From Anaerolineales bacterium UBA3071 (lineage in GTDB: Bacteria; Chloroflexota; Anaerolineae; UBA3071), in assembly GCA_002366755.1 (NCBI GenBank), contig DFBV01000157.1, positions 7,822-17,769 of the forward strand: DNA of 9,948 nt, read 5' to 3'. Every line of letters starts with the position of its first letter. The first letter of the stretch is position 1. The notes below the pieces were generated by a model. That model did not search any database and was not told where the DNA came from. It saw only the letters and a list, made by a program, of their open reading frames with translations. The position numbers and the translations under genes were made by a program. This document shows, in pieces, positions 1-4,888 of the stretch.

Positions 1-912
1 CTAGAAATGCTCCCGGTAGAAGCCAATCATTCTGTCCGCCACTTCCTCGCCGACACGCGCTTTAGCTTCTTTGGTCCCCGCTCCGATATGCGGTGAGCCG
101 ATGACCTGCGGCAGGGCGAACAGCTTCTTGCCTCGATCTTCCTTCTCGTCGGCAAAGACATCGAGCGCCGCCCCGGCCACCTTGCCGGAGACAACGGCCT
201 CGTACAGCGCTTCCTCGTCGAGCGTGCCGCCGCGTCCACAGTTGATGATGTATACGCCAGCTTTCATTTTGTCGAACTCTGCTGCACCGATGATGTGGTG
301 CGTGTCCGGAGTGTGGGGCACGTGCAGCGAGATGTAGTCGGCGGCGCGCACCAGTTCATCCAGAGGGACCTGCCTGGCATGGGGCAGTTCGGTGGGCGTG
401 CGGCGGTAGAAAACCACATCCATGCCCAGTGCGGAGGCTCGCTTGGCTACCTCTTGCCCGATGCGGCCGCAACCCACCAGTCCCAGGGTCTTGCCGGCGA
501 TCTCCGATCCCTTGCTGAGCGGTTTCTTCTCCCACTGGCCGGCCCTCATGGAGGCAGTGGCGTCCGGGATCCGCCGCGCCAGGGCGAGGAGATAGCCGAT
601 GGTCAGTTCCGCCACCGAGGCGGAGCTGGCCGATGGCGTGTTCATCACGGCGATCCCCTTGGAGCGGGCGTAGTCCACGTCAATGTTGTCCAGGCCCACG
701 CCACCACGCACGATGGCCTTGAGGTTCTTGGCTTTGTCAATGACTGGCGCTCGCACCTTCGTGCGGCTCCGCACCACCATTCCGTCGTAGGCGGGCAGCA
801 CTTCCATAAGCTCGTCGGCGGTGATGTCATCCTGCACGTCCACTTCGATCCCCGCGGCCCGCATCTTTTCGGTGGCCCCGGGGGCAGTAGGGTCGCAAAT
901 CAATACTCTCAT
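1..912 (-). CDS. serA: D-3-phosphoglycerate dehydrogenase, short form
   Basis: Predicted to oxidise 3-phosphoglycerate to 3-phosphohydroxypyruvate, the first step of serine synthesis, in the cytoplasm. The 303-residue product is a complete D-2-hydroxyacid dehydrogenase, ending in TAG at the window edge. Visible motifs: substrate-side VRGGVGLDNID (about 68-78), Rossmann GxGxxG at G147-C-G-R-I-G152, and the family's catalytic triad as Arg227 (CGRGG), Glu256 and His275 (SPHIGAGT). The C-terminal ACT serine-binding domain of longer SerA proteins is absent, so feedback control by serine through that domain is not expected. The start ATG at 912 is chosen because AGAGGAG lies about 8 nt upstream; the open frame continues to 990 but that part is not family-like. 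It follows the aminotransferase gene by 38 nt, which supports a serine operon. An Arg-Arg pair after beta-2 (170-171) could mean NADP use. Other 2-hydroxyacid dehydrogenases such as glyoxylate reductase are possible, but context favours SerA. Confidence 0.9.
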   Translation of the reverse strand: MRVLICDPTAPGATEKMRAAGIEVDVQDDITADELMEVLPAYDGMVVRSRTKVRAPVIDKAKNLKAIVRGGVGLDNIDVDYARSKGIAVMNTPSASSASVAELTIGYLLALARRIPDATASMRAGQWEKKPLSKGSEIAGKTLGLVGCGRIGQEVAKRASALGMDVVFYRRTPTELPHARQVPLDELVRAADYISLHVPHTPDTHHIIGAAEFDKMKAGVYIINCGRGGTLDEEALYEAVVSGKVAGAALDVFADEKEDRGKKLFALPQVIGSPHIGAGTKEAKARVGEEVADRMIGFYREHF

Positions 913-950
913 TGCTGTGTCTCCTCTCTGTGACGTACTTGTTTCCCAAT

Positions 951-2018
951 CTACAGCCCCAAAATGTCCTCGATCTGCCCCGTGAGCCACTCGAGGTCGG
1001 CCAGGGTCAGATCGCCCATGTGGGCGATGCGGAAGCAGGTCTCCTTCAGAGAGCCGTAGCCGTTGGAGATCATCGCTCCCCGCTTGCCTAGCTCCGCGTT
1101 CAGGTCGGCCACGCTGATGCTGCGCGTGTTGTGGATGTTGGTCACGGTCGGCGACAGGTACTGTTCGTCCGAGTAGAGGCCGAAATGCTGGCGTGCCCAG
1201 CCCTGCACGAAGGCGGCCATCTCCTTATGGCGCTGCCAGCGGTTCTCCAGTCCTCCCGCCAGGATGTCATCCATCTGCTTGTTCAGGGCGAAGATCTGCG
1301 AGATGGCCGGCGTGGCCGGTGTCTGGCCCCGCTCGTCGAGATACTTCTGCAAGACCAGGAAATCGAAGTAGTAGCCGCGGTTCTCTACCTGGGCGGCGCG
1401 ATCCAGCGCCTTCTGGCTGACCGAGGCCACCGCCAGACCGGGCGGCAGGGCGAAGCACTTCTGCACGCCAGCCAGACAGACGTCAATGGACAGCTTGTCC
1501 ACCTCGATCTTGGCCCCGGCCATAGAGCTCACCGCGTCCACCAGCAAGCAGACGTCGGGGTACTTCTTCACCACCTCGGCGATCTCGTAGAGCGGATTCA
1601 AGACGCCCGTGGAGGTCTCGTTGTGCACCACGGTGATGGCGTCGTACTCGCCGCTGGAAAGCGCTTCGTCCACCATCTCCGCCGTGATCGCCTGGCCCAT
1701 AGGGACCTCGATCTTGTCGGCCGGTTTGCCGTTGGCCAGCGTGATCTGGTGCCAGCGCTTGGAGAAAGCACCGCAGACGGTGTTGAGGCACTTCTTGGCC
1801 ACGCAGTTGCGGACGGCTCCTTCCATCAAGCCGGTGGAAGAAGAAGTGGAAAGAAAGATGCGCTTCTCGGTGTAGAGGAGTCTCTGAACCTTGGTAATCA
1901 CCTCGGCCTGCAAGGCCACGTACTCTTTGGAGCGATGGCCGATCATGGGGGTGGCCATCGCTTCCAGGATCTCGTCCCGGACGTGCGTGGGTCCGGGGAT
2001 GAATAGCTTCTTGTACAT
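951..2018 (-). CDS. Class V PLP aminotransferase, probable phosphoserine (serine-pyruvate/alanine-glyoxylate type) transaminase
   Basis: A 355-residue fold-type I PLP enzyme of the class V aminotransferase family. It opens with the family's FIPGPTHV segment, followed by a GHRS motif (27-30) and the TSSSTGLMEGAVRN region (58-71) for cofactor phosphate binding. The HNETSTG motif is at 132-138, Asp161 in LVDAVSSMAG should contact the pyridine nitrogen, and Lys187 in GVQKCFALPPG is the probable Schiff-base lysine. By sequence it resembles alanine-glyoxylate/serine-pyruvate aminotransferases rather than classical E. coli SerC. Its position just upstream of serA suggests it makes phosphoserine from phosphohydroxypyruvate and glutamate, as proposed for similar pairs in Thermotoga and some archaea; serine-glyoxylate transamination is the alternative. 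The ATG at 2018 has GGAAAGGAG at 2031-2039, about 12 nt upstream. No phosphoserine phosphatase gene is visible nearby. Confidence 0.85.
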   Translation of the reverse strand: MYKKLFIPGPTHVRDEILEAMATPMIGHRSKEYVALQAEVITKVQRLLYTEKRIFLSTSSSTGLMEGAVRNCVAKKCLNTVCGAFSKRWHQITLANGKPADKIEVPMGQAITAEMVDEALSSGEYDAITVVHNETSTGVLNPLYEIAEVVKKYPDVCLLVDAVSSMAGAKIEVDKLSIDVCLAGVQKCFALPPGLAVASVSQKALDRAAQVENRGYYFDFLVLQKYLDERGQTPATPAISQIFALNKQMDDILAGGLENRWQRHKEMAAFVQGWARQHFGLYSDEQYLSPTVTNIHNTRSISVADLNAELGKRGAMISNGYGSLKETCFRIAHMGDLTLADLEWLTGQIEDILGL

Positions 2019-2048
2019 CGTTGTACTTGTCTCCTTTCCAGGGATCTA

Positions 2049-2080
2049 CATTGTCCCTGATTGGGGTGGCAGCCCGCCAC
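2049..2080 (-). repeat. Direct repeat copy A with hairpin, in the aminotransferase leader
   Basis: A 32-nt block that matches 2953-2984 at 28 of 32 positions, in the same orientation. The plus strand reads TTGTCCCTGATTGGGG followed by GGTGGC-AGCCC-GCCACC, a 6-bp stem with a 5-nt loop at 2065-2081. On the minus strand it lies in the presumed 5' leader, about 30 nt before the aminotransferase ATG. Weaker similarity to copy B continues toward the Shine-Dalgarno (ACAAYGTRG, then CCYTG, then AAAG.AGACAA). It could be a dispersed intergenic element, a recombination footprint or a shared leader RNA element. The repetition is certain; the function is not known. Confidence 0.75.
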
Positions 2081-2099
2081 CTGCTTCGGGTATGGTAGG

Positions 2100-2139
2100 T
2101 TGGTACATTGGTACATTGGTACGTTGGTGAGTTGGTGAC
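2100..2139. repeat. Octamer tandem repeat, five TTGGTNNN units
   Basis: Five contiguous 8-nt units read TTGGTACA, TTGGTACA, TTGGTACG, TTGGTGAG and TTGGTGAC, and a degenerate sixth (ATGGTAGG) precedes them at 2092-2099. The 8-nt period is not a multiple of three, so the array shifts frame at each unit and is not coding. On the minus strand it reads as ACCAA-rich repeats, about 80 nt upstream of the aminotransferase start and downstream of hepT. It is probably a slippage-prone spacer; a protein-binding array is possible. No promoter was recognised around it. Confidence 0.75.
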
Positions 2140-2225
2140 TGAGTGGGCACCTTGCCGTGGCCGAAGTTGCCGCTGTTGCCTGCTGACCGGGTTGCTCCGT
2201 TGGCAGATCCTATCCGGCAACCGCT

Positions 2226-2624
2226 CTATTCCTGTTCAATACGGACCTGGATGTTTGCCCGCAGACGATTCATCACCTCCTGGTACGAGGGAAGCTTGCG
2301 GTAGATAGCCTCGGCAATAGCCTCGATGTAAGTGTGGGAAGTCAGGTTGCGATCATCGGTCATGATCAGGCAAGTCTCGGCTTCTTTTACAGAAAGCAAG
2401 CCCGCCGTGAGCGCTTCGCGGAAGCATCTTTTAGGCGAGTGGCAGACGATTCCTTCATGTTGGTCGAGATATGCTCTCAGCAGTTTCCACAGGCTTTCAA
2501 ATGAGTACTCGAAGCGCTGGATAGAGGCGTCACGAACGATGACGTTGACTGGCATTCGCAAGATTTCATCCAGCGTGGAGATAGCACGCTGACAGGAAGC
2601 CAGCCTGCCGTTTAGCCTTTTCAT
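2226..2624 (-). CDS. hepT: HepT/HI0074-type HEPN protein (probable RNase toxin, 'nucleotidyltransferase substrate-binding' family)
   Basis: A 132-residue, mainly helical protein without signal peptide or membrane segment. It carries RNLTSHTY (Arg92, His97, Tyr99), which fits the RX4HXY signature of HepT toxins; in characterised systems this HEPN motif cleaves RNA and its tyrosine is AMPylated by the partner MntA. The helical segment around FEYSFESLWKLLRAYL (38-53) and the EAIAEAIYRKL stretch after the motif are typical of the HI0074 family. It is the second gene of a two-gene operon, and its ATG overlaps the antitoxin stop by 4 nt (ATGA), implying translational coupling. HI0074-family proteins were first described as substrate-binding partners of minimal nucleotidyltransferases, so the toxin role is inferred from motif and pairing. 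Base composition looks lower in GC than the flanking core genes by eye, in keeping with mobile accessory DNA. Confidence 0.82.
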   Translation of the reverse strand: MKRLNGRLASCQRAISTLDEILRMPVNVIVRDASIQRFEYSFESLWKLLRAYLDQHEGIVCHSPKRCFREALTAGLLSVKEAETCLIMTDDRNLTSHTYIEAIAEAIYRKLPSYQEVMNRLRANIQVRIEQE

Positions 2625-2929
2625 AGCGGGATTCCCTCTTCTTGAACCTGGCGAGCGAATTCCTCTGACGTTGCACTGAGATCAACCAGATCCACGGTGA
2701 GTGGGATGTTGGACGCCTCCAGCAATTCTCTGGCGATGCTAAGTTCCCGGTCTATGTTTTTGGAAGCGAGCACGCCGATATCAAAATCGGAAACATCCCT
2801 ATACCTGTTCGTCGCGCGTGAGCCGAACAGATATCTCTCGCAATCACCGAGAACCTGGTCCAATATCGCTCTGATTCGAGATAGATAGAAATCGTGATCT
2901 GTCTTGGTTTGGGTGTTGGCGATAGACAT
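2621..2929 (-). CDS. mntA: MntA-type minimal nucleotidyltransferase (probable antitoxin)
   Basis: A 102-residue protein of the DNA-polymerase-beta nucleotidyltransferase superfamily, minimal (MNT/HI0073) class. The GSX10DXD active-site signature is intact: Gly36-Ser37 (FGSRA), then Asp48-Phe-Asp50, with a candidate third metal-binding acid at Asp80 in LTVDLVDLS. In studied HepT/MntA pairs this enzyme transfers AMP from ATP to the tyrosine of the toxin's RX4HXY motif and so silences it; all required residues are visible in both proteins here. Start choice: ATG at 2929 has AAAGAG a few nt upstream, and its leader resembles that of the aminotransferase gene. A GTG at 2953 would add eight residues (MALIKETT) and remains possible. 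It is the first gene of the operon and overlaps hepT by 4 nt. The promoter was not recognised. Confidence 0.83.
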   Translation of the reverse strand: MSIANTQTKTDHDFYLSRIRAILDQVLGDCERYLFGSRATNRYRDVSDFDIGVLASKNIDRELSIARELLEASNIPLTVDLVDLSATSEEFARQVQEEGIPL

Positions 2930-2952
2930 TGTTGTCTCTTTAATCAAGGCCA

Positions 2953-2984
2953 CGTTGTACCTGATTGGGGTGGCATGCCGCCAC
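2953..2984 (-). repeat. Direct repeat copy B with hairpin, in the mntA leader
   Basis: The second copy of the block at 2049-2080: 28 of 32 bases identical, same orientation, about 900 nt away. The hairpin is kept as GTGGC-ATGCC-GCCAC (2970-2984) although the loop sequence differs. On the minus strand it ends about 24 nt before the mntA ATG at 2929, so both copies occupy matching places in the leaders of their downstream genes. Together they bracket the whole hepT/mntA operon and the octamer array. Confidence 0.75.
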
Positions 2985-2985
2985 T

Positions 2986-3011
2986 CGCGAAATACGACGA
3001 TACCGTTCGCG
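2986..3011. repeat. Inverted repeat CGCGAA / TTCGCG
   Basis: A 6-bp perfect inverted repeat (2986-2991 with 3006-3011) with a 14-nt spacer, immediately beside repeat copy B and between it and the HNH remnant. There is no T-tract on either side, so it is not a standard terminator. It may be the edge of the repeat element or chance. Confidence 0.3.
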
Positions 3012-3065
3012 CTGTGGCCGACGTTGCTGTCAGCGTGTATTGGGAACGTCGAGAACGGTCAGGGC

Positions 3066-3179
3066 TCAGTCAGCCGGTGGCCACCATCCGGCCTCAACCC
3101 AGAAACGCCGGGCTTCAACGACGTATTCGTTGTTGAGTCGCAAAGCCACCACTGTGGCCCGTCCGCAAGGCGTCAGGCC
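3066..3179 (-). pseudogene. C-terminal remnant of an HNH-endonuclease-like protein
   Basis: Immediately after, and overlapping, the stop of the RHH gene, the minus strand encodes 37 codons plus TGA (3066-3068). They include LTPCGRATVVALRLNN, then RRFWVEAGWWPP. This resembles the C-terminal tail of HNH endonucleases that I recall as frequent downstream partners of this small-protein family in Chloroflexota and Cyanobacteria (family knowledge, not searched). No start codon, no zinc or HNH catalytic motif and no N-terminal part is present. The frame joins the RHH reading frame's end directly, as if a deletion had removed roughly the first hundred or more codons. It is a decayed nuclease gene and is not expected to be functional. 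Confidence 0.6.
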
Positions 3180-3598
3180 TGCGCTTGCAGTTCGGCCAGC
3201 GTCGGCAGCCGGTAGCCACGCCACTTAAGCAGCACATAGGCGTAGGCTTTGCGTAGCATCAGTTGATCGGCTTCCTGGCGCAGCTGAGCCAGCGTAACAC
3301 GTTCAGATTCGGTGATGGTTCCCAGGCGGTTCTTTTCCAACAGAAGGCTGATCTGCTCCTGCTGCTCTGGGCCGACCGTGCTGCGAGCAACCTGCCCGAG
3401 AGCATCGTCGTTCAGATCCTCCAGTGCCAGCAGGTCACCGCGCATCTTGGCTGGCAAATCATCAGGCAAAGGCGGGACATTGGAATCGAGCGTTTGCACG
3501 ACCACGTTTTCCAGCGGGCGGCGGGTCAGTTCGGCCAGCCGTTTGAGACGGCGGTACAAAGGTGGAGACATTTGAATGGCTATCGTCTGGACGGTCAT
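3173..3598 (-). CDS. Small RHH-like conserved protein (putative antitoxin or regulator)
   Basis: A 141-residue soluble protein. The N-terminus looks like a ribbon-helix-helix: a strand at TVQTIAIQM (2-10), then two helices (about 14-26 and 30-40). A PPLPDDLP linker follows, then a charged helical region and a conserved-looking tail (KAYAYVLLKWRGYRLPTLAEL). I recognise it as a conserved hypothetical family often followed by an HNH nuclease gene; here only the nuclease tail survives (3066-3179). Start: ATG 3598 (MTVQTI) has GGAGGG at 3605-3610 with 6 nt spacing. The ATG at 3604 touches the Shine-Dalgarno and the ATG at 3616 has none. An extended -10 (TGC-TATACT, minus strand 3647-3655) lies just upstream. 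DNA binding and an antitoxin role are inferred from fold and pairing. Confidence 0.7.
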   Translation of the reverse strand: MTVQTIAIQMSPPLYRRLKRLAELTRRPLENVVVQTLDSNVPPLPDDLPAKMRGDLLALEDLNDDALGQVARSTVGPEQQEQISLLLEKNRLGTITESERVTLAQLRQEADQLMLRKAYAYVLLKWRGYRLPTLAELQAQA

Positions 3599-3646
3599 GT
3601 TCATCCCTCCCTGCATAACTGTGAGGCATCAAGCTGGTCGGCCACA

Positions 3647-3655
3647 AGTATAGCA
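3647..3655 (-). promoter_or_regulatory. Extended -10 promoter element for the RHH gene
   Basis: The minus strand reads TGC-TATACT, giving a predicted transcription start near 3640 and a leader of about 42 nt before the ATG at 3598. No good -35 is seen at 16-18 nt spacing (TTTCCG at 17), which is tolerable for an extended -10 promoter. The same GTGCTATA(A/C)T core precedes uvrA and rpoB. Confidence 0.55.
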
Positions 3656-3664
3656 CGATGTGTA

Positions 3665-3937
3665 TCAAGCGGAAAGCTGTCCATCAGTAGTCTTGAGCAC
3701 CAGCGCCAGGTGTAGCTCCTGGGCGATAGTGCCCACACGCTCCAGCCGCAGACCGGCCAGAGTGACTTCCAGGGTGAAGGCGGTGCCGGGTGTGGCTCCC
3801 TCTGCCGGCCTCAGGGGGAGGGTGTAGCTGCCGTTGGCAGCGCCGATATTGACGGTGGGTACCTGGTTGCCGTCGGCGAAGATGGCCGGCCCGCTCAGCG
3901 TGGCGGTGAAGGTTGCCGGTATGGCGATGTTGTCATA
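3665..3937 (-). pseudogene. Start-less C-terminal fragment of a beta-rich protein
   Basis: An open minus-strand frame of 89 codons plus TGA (3665-3667), with protein-like composition: alternating hydrophobic and Thr/Ser residues (IAIPATFTATLSGPAIF, then FTLEVTLAGLRLE, then LHLALVLKTTDGQLSA). It resembles a beta-sandwich or Ig-like segment. The frame is closed upstream by TAA (3938-3940), and no ATG or GTG lies in the N-terminal part, so it has no plausible start. It may be the leftover 3' end of a larger gene or a frameshifted small gene (see 3895-3990). I do not recognise the family. The stop lies about 10 nt upstream of the RHH promoter element. Confidence 0.5.
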
Positions 3938-3990
3938 TTACCACAATTTGAACACAGGGGCAACTCCATCGTGCCCACGTGTGCACTCAT
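3895..3990 (-). other. Short ORF with CxxC motif, possible displaced 5' end of the fragment at 3665-3937
   Basis: From ATG 3990 the minus strand encodes 31 residues starting MSAHVGTMELPLCSNCGN, then a proline- and arginine-rich tail to TGA (3895-3897). The CSNCGN knuckle looks like half of a zinc ribbon, while the tail looks like out-of-frame translation of the neighbouring fragment. AGGAG and AAGG lie 5-14 nt before the ATG. One extra base near 3935 would fuse this start to the 3665-3937 frame, giving a protein of about 108 residues. Either this is a real gene broken by one deletion or a chance ORF; the evidence is thin. Confidence 0.25.
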
Positions 3991-4108
3991 CGAAGCCTTG
4001 CTGCTCCTGAAGGTCTCCTGGGCAACGATGTGTGCCGATATCCAGTTGCGCCCGCTGCCTTTCTGTGGTAACCTGTGTCCGACTCATGAACGAGGTGAAG
4101 GCAATCAC

Positions 4109-4699
4109 ATGCGCAAGCTGCTGCACTGTACACGGGCGTTTTTCATTGACCTATGGCTGACACGGCGCGGTGCTGTCGCTGAGCCTTCTGCCGATGGCTT
4201 TCTCGACGAGCTGTTCGATCTTTTCCCTTTCGGCATCCAGGCGCAGCGCTGGCTGCGTGAGCACGTTCGGGTGGAGATCAAAGACCGGCTTAGCGCACAG
4301 GGCGGGGGTTTCTTCTTCCCTGGCGAGAATCGAGTGCTGCTCAACACTGGTCAGTACGAGGCAGCCATCCACGAGCTGGCCCATGCCTGGTGGGATGCTC
4401 GCCGCGCCGGTCGGGAGGCCGCGCTTCTCGCTGCCGTGGTGCAGGCTGCCGAGGAAACCGATCCCAGCTTCGCCCGCATTGCCAGGCTGGCTCGTGGCTA
4501 TGTCCACGGCCTGCCAGATGAGGGCTTCCCTGGCTTTCTGCGCGACCGTAACGATTGGGAAACGTTCGCTGGACTGGCCTCCGGCTGCATGGCCGATATC
4601 CGCCTCCTGCCCCCATACCTGCGTCCCTCTTTTGAAGGACTGTTTGACCTGCTCCCTCCTGACGCTCCGCCGCCGGAGCGCACTGCCCCGCACCGCTAG
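4109..4699 (+). CDS. HExxH metallopeptidase-like protein of unknown family
   Basis: A 196-residue protein with HELAHAWW (His88, Glu89, His92), the HExxH zinc-protease signature, in an amphipathic helix (EAAIHELAHAWWDARR). Glu151 in DWETFAGLASG, about 60 residues later, is a candidate third zinc ligand as in gluzincins. No convincing signal peptide is present: the start MRKLLHCTRAFFIDLWL has a short hydrophobic patch but charged residues follow. The C-terminus is Pro-rich and disordered-looking. Start: ATG 4109 has GAGGTGA at 4092-4098 with 10 nt spacing. The frame stays open back to 3971, but that part has no Shine-Dalgarno and looks unlike protein. It stands alone on the plus strand, divergent from the minus-strand debris and 189 nt before uvrA. 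Substrate unknown; proteolytic activity is predicted from the motif only. Confidence 0.65.
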   Translation: MRKLLHCTRAFFIDLWLTRRGAVAEPSADGFLDELFDLFPFGIQAQRWLREHVRVEIKDRLSAQGGGFFFPGENRVLLNTGQYEAAIHELAHAWWDARRAGREAALLAAVVQAAEETDPSFARIARLARGYVHGLPDEGFPGFLRDRNDWETFAGLASGCMADIRLLPPYLRPSFEGLFDLLPPDAPPPERTAPHR

Positions 4700-4769
4700 C
4701 CACGCTTGATTTTAGTTCTACGCAAGCCTGTCCCCAAGGACAATCCCTCGCGGGAGTGAAGGGTGTGGT

Positions 4770-4798
4770 TTGTGCGGTGCAGCGTATCGTGCTATAAT
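4770..4798 (+). promoter_or_regulatory. uvrA promoter, extended -10
   Basis: A consensus TATAAT at 4793-4798 is preceded by TGC, making an extended -10. A weak -35 (TTGTGC, 4770-4775) lies at 17 nt spacing. Predicted start is near 4805, leaving about 84 nt of leader before ATG 4889. No recognisable LexA-type palindrome was seen around it, so SOS control cannot be argued from the sequence. Confidence 0.7.
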
Positions 4799-4888
4799 GT
4801 GAGATTGTTGCATCAACAAGCGACCAACCCTTGGGGCACGACCAATGGGCATGTGCGGGTTTCGGATTTGCACTGGCAGTGGGCGAGT

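Noticed and set aside
1131..2006. 291-codon plus-strand ORF across the aminotransferase gene
   Set aside because: Antisense to a gene with clear PLP-enzyme motifs; rich in His, Gly and Arg without family features.
2092..2139. CRISPR-like array
   Set aside because: Units of 8 nt are contiguous with no spacers; this is a simple tandem repeat.
3971..4108. 46-residue N-terminal extension of the metallopeptidase-like protein
   Set aside because: ATG 4109 has a near-consensus GAGGTGA at the right distance, while the extension has none and overlaps minus-strand gene debris.
4704..4760. Terminator between the metallopeptidase gene and uvrA (GCTTG/CAAGC, GTCC/GGAC and TCCC/GGGA pairings)
   Set aside because: Stems are 4-5 bp with loops of 4-14 nt and no T-run; not distinguishable from chance.
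4763..4888. 42-residue N-terminal extension of UvrA
   Set aside because: It overlaps the -10 promoter element and does not match the UvrA N-terminus, which starts at MAQDKLIIRG.
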